Shown here: piece by piece, positions 33,049-44,293 of the stretch
How the letters are laid out: each line of letters begins with the position of its first letter
Position numbering within the stretch: position 1 is the first letter of the stretch
Assembly: GCA_021397845.1 (NCBI GenBank)
Contig: CM038049.1
Coordinates: 106,298,877-106,362,876 of the forward strand
Length of the DNA: 64,000 nucleotides
Direction: 5' to 3'
DNA from: Areca catechu
Taxonomy: Eukaryota; Streptophyta; Magnoliopsida; Arecales; Arecaceae
The notes under the pieces: generated by a model
What the model was told of the DNA's origin: nothing
Seen by the model: the letters and a program-made list of their open reading frames with translations, nothing else
The model's database searches: none
Position numbers and translations under genes: made by a program

Positions 33049-34564
33049 TGTTGCCGTTTAGATCACCGTGGCTCGTAGCTCTGATATGTCGTGGATGCGT
33101 TGGGCTTCCTCTGGATGCTTGGTCCTCTCTTCTGTCAACTCTTGGATCGGTGTGACTTGCAAAAAAGAGCAGATCTAGACCGGGAATTTCGGTGGGGACA
33201 CTCCGATGATCAAGTCAGTTGAGACGATCAAGGAGAACAGAGCCTCAGCGACGGAGAGCTTTGGAGCTTCTCCGTCTAGAGGAGTGAGAGTGAGATCTTA
33301 GAGGTGAAAAAAATGAAGAGAAGTGAAGAGTAGAGAGCGTGGAAGTTTTCCTTGCTGGTTCCTTGCCCGTTTGCTTTCTTTGTCTTACCAGTCGTTTTTC
33401 TCTTGTTGGAGATCCCTTCTTTGGTTTATATGAGAGAAATGGCCCAGACTAAGTCTGGGACTTCATCGAGATGTTACTTTCCTGGTGTTCCTTTCGGGAG
33501 GGATTTTTCTGTTTGTCTTTTTTCCTGTCGGACCGGTCCTCGGAAGGAGATCCTTCTACTGGGGGTGTTCGCCGACGTAGTACAGATATTGTTCCTCTGA
33601 TGGTGTAGTTTCCTATGGGAGGTGCGGGTGCCGTACCGCTGAGCCCCGAGCCACGGTGGGGCGTTTCTATTCCAGGAGGGACCGTCGAAGTGTTGCAGGG
33701 CCTAGAGCCTTAATGGGATACTCCTCTTGAAGGAAGTACAGGTTCCGTGTTGCGAGGACTGGAGCCCTCGGTTGCACGACCATATAGACATGGCGGCACG
33801 TTATAGGGCCTGGAGCCTGGTGGAGCATGCCTTGTGCAGAACGTGTGGGTGGTGTATTGCAGAGTTTAAATCTCTAGTAGAGTATACGCCACTTCCTGGA
33901 GGTTGCAGGTAGCTGCGAGCTTCCATGCCACGGTCTAAACTTCTGCTGATCCTTCCATTTTTGCTACTGACGGGAACTTCGATCTTGGCAAGAGGAGGGA
34001 GCTCTATCTCCGGAGCTCGACTCCGGATGGCGGGAGCATGACCTCGACCGGGAGCTCGACCCTGGATGGGAGTTGATCTTGGTCAGGGGCTCGACTTCGG
34101 ATGGTGGGAGCATGACTTCGGTCGGGAGCTCGACCATGGATGGGAGCTGATCTCGACCGGGGGCTTGACCTCGGATGGCGGGAGCATGACCTCGGCCAGG
34201 AGCTCGACCTTGGATGCGAGCTGACTTGACCGGGGCTCGACCTCAGATGGCAGGAGCACGACCTCGACCAGGAGCTCGACCTTGGATAGGAGCTGACCTC
34301 GGTCGGGGGCTTGACCTCGGATGGCAGGAGCACGACCTCGGCCGGGAGCTTGATCCTGGATGGGAGCTGACCTCTACCGGGGGTTTGATCTCGGATGGCG
34401 GGAGCACAATCTTGGCGGGAGCTCGATCCTTGATGGGAGCTGACCTCAGCCGGGGGCTTGATTTCAGATCTTCATTTGGTCACCACATACAGGCGGCATC
34501 TTCTGCTCACATGGCCGCCAGCTGGGCCCGATGCCGATTTCATGGCAGCGATCGAGCCACATCA
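33049..34564 (-). mobile_element. Solo Tat-family gypsy LTR, minus strand
   Basis: On the minus strand it begins TGATGTGGCTCGATCGCTGC at 34564 and ends GGCAACA at 33049. The flanks AAATC (33044-33048) and AATTC (34565-34569) differ at one base, as expected for an aged 5-bp duplication. The conserved block is at 33178-33218, and a 74-bp array fills part of U3. No gag, pol or second LTR is adjacent. Confidence 0.85.
34051..34465. repeat. 74-bp tandem array in solo LTR, about six copies
   Basis: GGAGCTCGAC-type starts occur at 34051, 34125, 34199, 34271, 34345 and 34418. Each unit is two diverged halves of about 35-39 bp (GGAGCTCGACCCTGGATGGG and GGGGCTCGACTTCGGATGGT). Confidence 0.9.
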
Positions 34565-36009
34565 AATTCCATCCTTGTAGTTGTAGGGGTAGGCAAGGTA
34601 TTTTTTTGAGCCAATTAATAAGCTCTATTAGCTGGCTTTTAGGAGGTCTTGGAAATTTTGCTTATAATTGAGAGGAGTAAGAATTCTGCAAGCTTCTTTT
34701 CCTTTCTTCTCTTTCTTCTTATTCTTCATATTCTATTTAATTTTTCCTTTGTTCCTTTTCTTAGTTCCTTTTCTTAGTTTTCTATCTTATTATTCCTTCT
34801 TCTATACTGTGATTGCTCATTGGTTTTCACGGCACTTTACTGCTGTAGCAAGATCTAAAAGAAAGTCTTTTGTTAGTCTACAATAGTATTATCTTCAACT
34901 ACATTTCAGCACCTGATGTATCACCTGACCATAAGGTTAAAGATAGTCATAATTAAATATAAAATTCAGATGTGAGCATTTAGGTTTTTTTTGTTTTTGG
35001 TGAGAGTTAAAAGCAAAATACCATGCTTTGGTAATTTCAGACTTTGTTAGTCTATTCATACAAATCAATTTACTTAATCACTTTGGTTACCGCCTTAAAA
35101 TTTTGTTTGTTGAAAATGTTAAATATATGCTTTTGCATTAGAATTATTTGATTTTATTTGTTATTCCTTAAGATTTCACTGATACATCATCTAAATGCTC
35201 TGTGTTGCATGGTTATGGAAATCCTTTTGTATAAAGTGGTTGAAGGTGATTCAAGTACTAGGCATTTTGACAAAATTACAAATGAAATTCTTGGAGGTAA
35301 AGTTTTAGATCATGTGGGTGGGACAAGCTATTTGAGTTTTCTTGTAGAACGGGATGTGCTGTTTAGCCCTGTCTCGATAATTGGGATAGTGGATGTCTCA
35401 AGATATGCCAAACAGAATGTTGGGACAATGGCAGGACAGTCCTGCCCCAACACTTGAGATGGTACCTGGTCCCAGTGTCCCATGGGACATCCCACATGGA
35501 CTTGAGTCTTGGAGTGATAGTGCAAGGTATTTTATTATCAATGTAGGATTCTGTTAGGGGGATATTTTCTATAATGCCAATGAACACGTTTAGTTCCTTA
35601 TACAAAATATCTATAGGAGAATTGGTGGAATTGTCTTCTCATGCTTGAAATGGGCAGACATGTTTGATAAGGCATCTGTTCTACTCATCTTGACCATGGT
35701 GGAGGTTTTAGCCCATTTGACTTGGAATTATCCTTGCCAAACTTCTTTCAACAGTTATTTCTTGGGATGAAGTTATTGTTTCTGCAGTTATTGTTCCTTG
35801 ATCTATGGATTCTTTGTATAAGAAGATATATAGAAAAAAATATTGATCGAAGTTCAAGACTAATGAATTACTGAGTCTGGCTTTCTTGGCCATGCTGGTT
35901 AAAGAATAGGATCCGTGGTTTCATGATGCTCCAATATGTACTCTATCCTTGTGTGGAATCCCTTTTTGCCTTTTTGTAGAAGTTATAAAACAATCTGACA
36001 GGGTAACTC
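34565..36009. other. Unassigned host sequence between two insertions
   Basis: AT-rich single-copy-looking DNA. A 99-codon plus frame at 35158-35457 has no domain I recognise and no supporting splice pattern. The last bases (AACTC) are the target duplication of the next element. Confidence 0.5.
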
Positions 36010-36547
36010 TGTTGGAGCAAAACGCTCCACGGAATGCCTGGGATCCTTCTTGATGCCCCCATGGCGGAAAGGGAACATATCATCAGGGAAGGGATGGGGC
36101 GCGCCGTTCGCTTCCATCGCGGAGGCGTGCCCCCATGGGTGTGCATGCACGAGAGAGAACCAAGGAGAGGAGAGTAGAAGGGAGAGAAAAGGGATCACGT
36201 TTTCTTATTTCTGGCATTCCATATACAAGACAAAATACTCATTTATATCCTAGGTCACAACTGTCCTAGCCCTAAAAAACTTTCCCTCTGAGTCACATTA
36301 AAAAATACTCAAATCCGAGTCCATGAACATCCATATCTCACATGTTCTCTCTACTCTGGATCAAGTCCCTGGCCCAATATGCCGTGATCCAAAATGACTC
36401 AGAGCCCCCTGGCACAACTTCAGGACCTCTGGAACACCTCCAGAAATCACTTGGCATGCCTCCAAGCTCCTAGGGATCGTCTCGAACATTCCTGCCATGG
36501 CCTTCCAAGTCTTTTCAAAGCTTGGGAGCACCACACAAAATCCTACA
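36010..36547 (-). repeat. 3' LTR of the 3.2-kb element
   Basis: 538 bp. It aligns with 38623-39195 but lacks the AT repeat and a short T-rich insertion found there. Confidence 0.88.
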
Positions 36548-38622
36548 ATTTCCATCTTGGTGCTCCCAAATCTTGGTAAACTTGGCAATATCCTCCTACA
36601 CAACCTCACTGTAACTGCATGTCCTGACAGCTCCTGTGCGGATCTCCTTGTCTCTGCCAACACCTTTCAGTTGCTAAGCTCCTTTGGAGGTCTTTGGGAT
36701 GATCGCCTCCACAGCTGAAGATCCTTGCTTGTACCTTGGCACCACCATTGTAGCATTTCTTTTGCTTGGCAGCTGCACCAGTCTTTTTCTTGGACTTTCC
36801 TAGAGAGACCATAGTGATCCTGAGCCAACATTCGCTGTAACTGGAGCTCTACCTGACACCATCTTTTCAGAGCCACGCCTCACTACCTGTGTACACTGCT
36901 CCACCTGCCTTGGTGCATCCCTGGCGTGGTGCTAGGATGTGACTCCTCCCCGTGCACCCCTTCGCTCTGATCTCGTGTTGAATCCTGCTCCACCCGTGAA
37001 GCCACCTCTTGCCGGTGCTCCACCTGAGATTGAAGTCCCCCTAATGCTATAGAATGAAATCCTGATGCCAGTCATTCAATCCTGCCCTGCTAAGCTTGCC
37101 ACTACATCTCATACCCCATCGTTGCTTCCTCGGACTCTCTGCATACCGCAAAACCCTCCGAGATCGTTTCGGATACACTGCATCCCGTAGGCTCCTCCGA
37201 AACATCCAAGAGCTTATCCCAACTTCTCTAACACAGCTGAAAATAGAAACCATCTCCAACGGCTGCTGCATCTGTCCCAGCCTATCCCTAGGCCAATCAT
37301 GTCATACCATGATACTTCCGGTTGCATGACGCCCTTGATGCTCCCTGAGACCTGTCCCCTCTATCTCCCTGAGCTGCCATGTCCATCAGCTCCAGTCTGT
37401 AATCCGGTCTCCCTGAGATATTCGTCTCCCGAGATCCATCTCCAACCACACAGGATACCACATCCATGTACTGCTCCATCACGATCAAGGTAGCTGGAGC
37501 ACTATCGATCGCTCTCCTCCACAGTGACAAAAGCCTGGTCCACTATCGATGGAGCTACCACTCATGCTCTGAAAGATCCTTGGTATGTATCACTCCACCT
37601 ATGCTAAATCGCAGATCACCTAACCTGCCATTGCTTCACAGCACAGGACCCGCAGCTATGCACCACCGTCGCGAGCTCCTACACTACCGGATCCATCATC
37701 TTCGGCAAGATCTGCTCCACCAGCAGACCTCCACACTGCTCCCGATACCATGAACCTCTGTCCATCTGGGAGAGCCAAAGATGGAATAATCCTGCTCGTG
37801 CTGCCCGCATACATGGCGTTGCACCACAATCTTCACATACGCATCACCTATGATTTGACTCTATCACCCGATCCATCTTATCTTAACATGAAGAGCTTGC
37901 AAAATGGAATCCAACCGCACAGACGGGGCTCAAATCGGAGTTCAATTAATCCCGGAATTGCCAAAAATCCAATCAGCACGAAATTCAGAGCAAAGTTATT
38001 TGAGACTGTTGGTCCATTGTGAACTGGTCCAAAGGCTTACACGCGATTTCCCGGTCTACGATTTTCATTGCTGTCAATCCACAACAGAGAACCGTGGACC
38101 ACAGCCTCTTCCGGCCATTGCTGTTGCCACCTGTCGTCGTGCCTCGCCTTTGGTGACTATACGTCGCCGTGCCGCGTGATTTGTGACTGCCCACCATCGT
38201 GCTGTGCCCGATTTGCTCCGATCGGGACCAACGTGATCACCAAACTGTGTTGCCTCTAGCACAATCAATGCCGCCTCTCAGCCGGCGTGCAATCGCCTCC
38301 TCGCCCTCGGCATCGAGCACCCATGAGGAGACCGTTCCACCGGATCTTCTCCATCTCCATAACGAGGACCACATCCTCGTCATGGCACCGTCGGGTCCGA
38401 CGAGGGCGACGCCCTCAAGTCTTCTCCGTTGGTACTCTGCTTAGACCAGCACCATCGATGGACACCTGCTGCCTGCATGCACGGTTGCTTCTCTCTCTGT
38501 TCCCAGGGAGGGCAGCAGGCCCTCACCTCCAGATCTCAGCACCAGAGATCCGCATCACCGTCGCGACATCCTCTTCCCTTCTTCCTTCATGCCACCGCAT
38601 CAAGGTTGGCTCTGATATCAAT

Positions 38623-39195
38623 TGTTGGAGCAAAACGCTCCACGGAATGTCCGGGATCCTTCTTGATGCTGCCACGACGGAAAGAGAACACATCATCAAG
38701 GAAGGGATGGGGCGTGCCGTCCGCTCTTGTCGCAGAGGCGTGCCCCTATGAGGGTGCATGCATGAGAGAGAACCAAGGAGAGGAGAGTAGCAGGGAGGCT
38801 AGGATTTTTTTTTAAGGAGAAAAGGGATCATGTCTTTTTATTTCTGGCATTCCATATACAAGATAAAAGACTCATATATATATATATATATATATATACC
38901 CTAGGTCACAACTGATCTAGCACTAAAAAAACTCTCTGAGTTACATGAGAAAATATTCAAATCCAAGTCCATGTACACTCATGTCTCACATGTTCTCTTT
39001 ATCCTGGATCATGCCTCTGGCCCAATATGTCGTGATCCAAAATGACTCAGAGCCCCCTTGCACAACTCCAGGACCTTTGGAACACCTCTAGAAATCGCTG
39101 GGCATGCCTCCAAGTTTCCAGGGATCGCCTCGAACATCCTTGTCATGGCCTCCTATGTCTCTCCAAAGCTTGGGAGCACCACATAAAATTCTACA
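38623..39195 (-). repeat. 5' LTR of the 3.2-kb element
   Basis: 573 bp and next to the primer site. It is longer than its partner because of a T-rich tract near 38806 and an AT microsatellite. Confidence 0.88.
38874..38898. repeat. AT dinucleotide microsatellite
   Basis: About twelve AT units in one LTR; the partner LTR has only CTCATTTATATCC at the matching site, so the tract expanded after insertion. Confidence 0.95.
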
Positions 39196-39338
39196 GACTC
39201 TTTATCATGTCTTCTCTTCTGAACCTTAGGAGTTGGAGTTTTCCATATTACAGTGATTTATGTTGTTGGAGGTCTCCAAGCATTCTGGTTCAAGCTTCGT
39301 GATGAAATTATCTTTTGAATCTATTGCAAATTAGTTAT

Positions 39339-40380
39339 TGATGTGGCACCTTCGCTGACGTGGAGCCTGTTGGCGGCCAGTCGGCAAGAGATCTGCCACC
39401 CAGACGTGGCGGCCCGACGAGGAGCCAAGGTGAGCCATCCTGTCGAGGTCAGCTCCCAGTCGGAGTCGTGCTCATAGGAGTGCCCTCCATCTGAGGTCAG
39501 CTCCCGGTCGGGGGCGGGCCTCTCGAAGGGAGGTCCCTCCTTGCCATGCGAAGGCCAGAATTTCCGCCAGCGACGAAGAAGAGAAAGATCAACAGAAATT
39601 CAAATCACGGCACGGGGGTCCCTGTTCACCTGCAACCTTCGGGAGGTGACACGTCCTACCATCAATACAAGCTCTGCAACACGCCACCCGCATGCTCTGT
39701 ACAAGGTGAGTTCCACCAGGACTGAGGCCCTGTAATGTGTCGCTATGTCCACCGTACGATCGGAGGATGCTGACCCATGCGGCGCGAGACCCATAATTCC
39801 CCCAGAAGGAGGATCCTGCCGTGGCCCCAGGCCCTGCAACACATCGACAGCCCCTCCTGAAATAAAAGCGCCACACCATGGCTCGGCACCCAAAAAAAGA
39901 AAAAATAAAAAAGGGGCACAACATCTTCAAAAGGACACCAGAACAAAGCCCCCGGGGGGAGATCTAGGCCCCTGGAGAGAAAGGAGAAAAGAAAAGGTAA
40001 GAGAGGTAAGAAAAAATACCAAGCGAGAGAGGCGGGGAAAGATAAGCAAGCAACCGAAAGCTCAACAGCCAAGGGACAGGCCAGAGAACCTCCCCGCTCC
40101 CCGCTCTCAATTCTTCCTTCTACTATTTGAACATTACTATCTTGTCACCCCCTAAGATGAGGGAGTCTCCTAAGCTTCCTATCTTAGAGATTCTGTTTTT
40201 CTCGATCGTCCCACTGACTTGATCGTCGAAGTATCCTCGCCGGAATTCCCGTTCCGGGTCTCCTATGTTTTGCAGGATAGCGAACCTAGGAGCCAACCGG
40301 AGAGGGGAGGACCTAGCCCCCTATGGCGGGGCCCGTCCGACGTGTCGGAGCTGCAGGCCATGGTGATCTTGGCAGCAATA
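39339..40380 (+). repeat. 5' LTR of the 6.3-kb Tat element
   Basis: 1042 bp with a single copy of the 104-bp unit near 39429. The conserved block is at 40215-40260. It is about 325 bp shorter than its partner, almost all from missing repeat units. Confidence 0.92.
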
Positions 40381-40382
40381 GA

Positions 40383-40401
40383 TTGGCGCACCATGTAGGG
40401 G
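40383..40401 (+). other. Primer-binding site of the 6.3-kb Tat element
   Basis: TTGGCGCACCATGTAGGGG, two bases after the LTR, the same class of site as at 14941-14954 (minus) and 55772. Confidence 0.8.
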
Positions 40402-40959
40402 GTAGAAGAGCTGGGGTGAAGAGACCGATCACTTGCCATCAACAACCGGCTCACCGGGAAGCTGGCGGGGATGACATCCTAGGGGGCAGGGAGAACCTCG
40501 AAGAAGGCTAGAGAAAGAGACGCCACCCCCAACAACGGTCGGGGACCCACCTCAAGAAGGATCTCCGGGGATTTTTTGCACCTATTTCGGCATCCATCGC
40601 TGTTCCTCTTCGGTAGCCCACCCTCGGATTAACGGGGAGGCCGAAGTGACCAATCGAACCATCCAGCCAGGGACCCCCGTGGGGCTAGATGAACAAGAGA
40701 TGGGGCCTGACCCCGGGGGGCAACCTGTCGGCAAAGAATAGCGCGCTACTGCAACCCCCGTAAAGGGCCTCAGCGAGGGGGTCGAGGCCCAACCGGGCAG
40801 AGCCTACTACCTCACTGGTCTCGGCGCCTCCCGATGCTCGCGAACCTATAATGCAAGTAATTTAAAAGAGCGCTACTGGTGATATAAAACTCTCTTAATA
40901 TCTAAGTCCTTTTTTTGCACAACTTTGTCTTTCACCTGTGTAGGAACGTCTTCATTCAA
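40402..40959 (+). other. Leader remnant of the 6.3-kb Tat element
   Basis: GC-rich, with a short run near 40585-40680 recalling a degraded integrase piece (FFAPISASIAVP-like, then EAEVTNRT in another frame). I see no gag. The deletion that removed gag-pol ends somewhere in this stretch. Confidence 0.4.
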
Positions 40960-40969
40960 CTCAAAGTCT

Positions 40970-41640
40970 GGCGGACTCAAACCGGGCCCCCCAGCAAGCC
41001 CGCACTCCTCGCTGTGCTCATAGTCTGGAGGAGGGCAACCCGCCATCTAATGCTCGACTCACAGTTCGGCATCCTCAAACCGGGCCCTCTAGCAGGCTCG
41101 CACTCCTCGCCATGCTCATAGTCTAGAGGTGGCGGCAATGTAACCCGCCATTTATCGCTTGACTCATAGTTCGGCACTCTCAAGCCATGCCTTCCTAGTA
41201 AGCCCGCACTCATCGCCGTGCTCACAGTCCGGAGGTGGCGGCAGGGCAACCCGCCATCTATCGCTTGACTCACAGTTTGGCACTCTCAAGCCGGACCCCC
41301 TAACAGGTCCGCACTCCTTGCTGTGCTCATAGTCTGGAGGTGGCGGCAGGGCAACCCGCCATCTATCGCTTGACTCATAGTTTGGCACTCTCAAGCCGGG
41401 CCCCTAGTAGGCCCACACTCGCTGTGCTCACAGTTCGGAGATGGCGGCAGGGCAACCCGCTATCTATCGCTTGACTCAGTTCGACACTCTCAAGTCGGGC
41501 CCCTCTAGCAGGCCTGTACTCGCCGTGCTCACAGTTTGGAGATGGCGGCAGGGCAACCCGTCATTTACCGCTTGACTCAGTTCGGCACTCTCAAGCTGGG
41601 CCCCCTAGCAGACTCGCACTCGCCGTGCTCACACCCTAGA
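40970..41640. repeat. 101-106-bp tandem array in Tat element interior
   Basis: About six copies. CTTGACTC starts recur at 41158, 41264, 41369, 41470 and 41571. Each unit includes GGCACTCTCAAGCCGGGCCC and GGTGGCGGCAGGGCAACCCG. Confidence 0.9.
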
Positions 41641-42560
41641 GACGATAGTGGGATGCTGTCTACTGCGTGACTCATCTTGGCACACCAATAAGCTCGGCGC
41701 CCCATAGCCTCATGGCATCGCTCAGCTCGGAGGCAACACCAAGGTGCCGTCTACCGCGTGACTCACAGCTTGGCGAATCGAGAAGCTCGGCACCCCCAGC
41801 CTCACTCACGCCCGGAGATGACAGCGGGATGCCGTCTACTGCGTGACTCAGCTTGGCACACCAATAAGCTCGGTGCTTCACAGCCATATGGCCTCGCTCA
41901 CAGCCCGGAGGCGGCACCAAGGTGCCGTCTATCGTATGACTCAGTTTGGCGAATCGAGAAGCTCGGCACCCCCAGCCTCGCTTACAGCCCGGAGATGATA
42001 GCGGGATGCTGTCTATCGCGTGACTCACAGCTTGACACACCAATAAGCTCGGCGTCCCAAAGTCTTATGGCCTCGCTCACAGCCCGGAGGCAGCACCAAG
42101 GTGCTGTCTATCGTGTGACTCAGCTTGGCGAATCGAGAAGCTCGGCGCTCCCAGCCTTGCTCACAACCCGGAGACGACAATGGGATGCCGTCTACCACGT
42201 GACAGCATGGCATACCAATAAGCTCGGCACCCCATAGCCTTATTGCCTTGCTTACAGCTCGGAGGCAGCACCAAGGTGCAGTCTATTGCGTGACTCAGCT
42301 TGGCGAATCGAGAAGCTCGGTGCCCCCAGTCTCGCTCACAACCCGGAGACGGCAGCGGGATGTCGTCTACCGCGTGATTCACAGCTTGGCACACCAATAA
42401 GCTTGGCGCTCCACAGCCTCATGGCCTCGCTCACAGCCCGGAGGCGGCACCAAGGTGTCGTCTATCGCGTGACTCAGCTTGGCGAATCGATAAGCTCGGC
42501 GTCCCTAGCCTCGCTCATAGCCCGGAAGCAGCACCAAGATGCCGTCACCACATGACTCAT
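41641..42560. repeat. 177-bp dimeric tandem array in Tat element interior
   Basis: TTGGCACACCAATAAGCTCG-type starts recur at about 41676, 41852, 42031, 42206 and 42385 (175-179 bp apart). Each unit contains two related halves of about 88 bp, one with CACACCAATAAGCTCGG and one with CGAATCGAGAAGCTCGG. Because the period is close to a multiple of three, long open frames run on both strands; they are not genes. Confidence 0.92.
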
Positions 42561-43526
42561 AGCTTGGCAAACCAAGAAGTCCTGTGCTCTATGGCCTCGC
42601 TTCCAAGGTTGGGAGATGCCGTCAGCCTCGCCTTCGAGGTCAGGAGGCGTCATCGGTCCTGCCTCCAGAGTCAGGGGGCATCAGTAGCCTCGTGCTCTGG
42701 AGCTGGAGATCCCAGAGCCTTTGTTCTGCAGCCGGGATGCTCTAGAAGCCCCACATCGAGCTGCTCTGCTCATAGTCCGGAGATGTCGATAGAAGCTTTT
42801 GGAGACCCACCGTCTGCCGCTCGACTCATAGCTCGATGAACCAGAGGACTCCAGAAGCCACTTGCACTCAAGCCCGCATGACCCCGAGGTCGGTGGAGTA
42901 GAGGTGGGATGCCAGCGGAGTATCCCGAGTTGGCCTCAGGATTCCAGCATCACCCCACGATAGCCGAAGCCCCAAGGTGGGCTCACGGCGACTATGAAAG
43001 TCTATCCCCCTGCCACAAAAACTCTAAGAAGTAGAAGGCAAGGAAAAGTAGAGAGCATAAGGCATTCTGGCTGAGGAAAAAGAAAAAGTTGCACTGATTG
43101 GGGTGTTCCTCTCGTCGGAAAAGAGCTCCCGATGGCCTGGAAAGCTATACGACCGATACAAGACCAAAAAAAAAAATAGAGAGAGAGAGAGGTACACAAT
43201 GATTAAGGGAAAAATATAACTTTCATTGATCAAAAAAATTCTTACATAGTGAAAACCCCTGACAGGCCGGGAAGTTCTTTTTAGAGTCCCAGTTACAAAA
43301 TGAAAAAAAAAGGGTTGCCCGGCCAATGAGCGGATCTCCTCTGGCTCTGGACTCTATCCTCGGGGACTGGTGGGAGATGCTCCAGCCCCTTCTACCCGGG
43401 AAAGTAGGTGCCCTTTCTCAAGGACACCCTGGACCCTGGATGATAAGGGTCCAACGCCGCCTCTACTGTCTCGTCCTTGGAGGTCACCGATCTTGTGATT
43501 CTAAGGGTAGCTTCAGCGGCTTCACG
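42561..43526. other. Tat 3' untranslated-like region
   Basis: Degenerate repeat fragments up to about 42860, then a stretch with an A-rich and GA-rich tract (43167-43190). It leads to the end of the antisense ORF. No sustained plus-strand coding. Confidence 0.5.
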
Positions 43527-43982
43527 TTAGGTGCCCTTTGCTAATGTCAGGGTGGCCACCACCACCTCCACTCCGAAGACCTCCGGTCTCATAAACCGAG
43601 GGGTGGCCTTAGCAGCCCCCTCTTTTCGTCTCTGGGGCCTCTCCCCCTCTAAATCCTTTTGGGGAATTTCAAGCTCGGTGGATTTTTTCTCCCAACCGGA
43701 TGCCCTCGTCTTGGCAACGTCCGATTGCTCTTGAAGAGCCTTCACATGGCCCTCTAGTTCTTTGGCCGAGAACCTGAAGTCCACTAGAAGCCCTCCCTCA
43801 GCATAGGCTGAGGGAGAGGGATTGAAGGAGAAGGACATGAGAAGCAGGGCTCCAAAGCCTAGAGCAGGAAGGGGATCGGAAAAGAAAGGGGGGAGGAAGC
43901 GCACAATGGAAAGTTGGTCACCTGCGCTTAAAAGGCCTTTAAAAAGGCGAAGGAGCATGTCCTTCGCAATAAAGCCTGCCAC
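43527..43982 (-). pseudogene. Tat antisense ORF, coiled-coil type, shortened
   Basis: A 151-residue minus-strand frame inside a plus-strand element. The middle (residues about 72-115: FSAKELEGHVKALQEQSDVA and onward) is charged and predicted helical, suggesting a coiled coil. The frame ends early (LTLAKGT) and related sequence may continue in another frame to about 43330. Tat-lineage elements such as Retand often carry an ORF on the opposite strand between pol and the 3' LTR, of unknown function. Position and strand fit that class. A second such ORF end is at 63801-64000. No function is assigned. Confidence 0.55.
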
Positions 43983-44293
43983 CCCTGTCGTCTCGTTTTA
44001 TCTAAAGGCATGCGCCTCTTTGAATCCCTGGCCAACTAGGAGACGCCATGCGCCGTATCGGGCGACCTTGATATTTGGTCTGCGGAGCAGTCGCTTTGAT
44101 CCGCATGGGGCATTTACGACTCCTTTTAAAGACTGGTGGAGTGGCGCCGCCCCATTGGCATAGAGTTGCAGTCTCCGTGGTGCGGGCGTTCAAGGCATTG
44201 ATGGCGCAGTAGGTGCGCTCGTCCACAGCACGATCATTACTCCTTTCGCCCCGAGAGCCGTTTTGTCTTCTGGGCTCGGGAGTGGGGCGCATT
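43983..44293 (+). other. Region before the 3' LTR, with purine tract
   Basis: No clear frame. It ends GGGAGTGGGGCGCATT next to the LTR start at 44294; the G-rich run is the likely plus-strand primer. Confidence 0.6.

Larger units (their letters stand above)
36010..39195 (-). mobile_element. Non-autonomous LTR element, 3.2 kb
   Basis: LTRs are at 36010-36547 and 38623-39195, both starting TGTTGGAGCAAAACGC and ending CTACA in plus orientation. The flanks AACTC (36005-36009) and GACTC (39196-39200) are a duplication with one mismatch. The minus-strand primer site TGATATCAGAGCC at 38608-38620 shows that the 38623 LTR is the 5' one. A purine tract AGATGGAAAT precedes the other LTR. The 2.07-kb interior has no protease, integrase or RT and only short frames I cannot assign. 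Confidence 0.88.

Noticed and set aside
35158..35457. 99-codon plus-strand frame as a possible exon
   Set aside because: No family recognised, no clear splice sites, and AT-rich codon use unlike the nearby host gene.
36394..38815. Plus and minus open frames in the 3.2-kb element as genes
   Set aside because: Short, overlapping in several frames, no domain; the element has no evidence of coding capacity.
41672..42555. Several long frames with a repeating pattern of about 59 residues
   Set aside because: The tandem unit length is near a multiple of three, which keeps frames open on both strands; no start context or domain.
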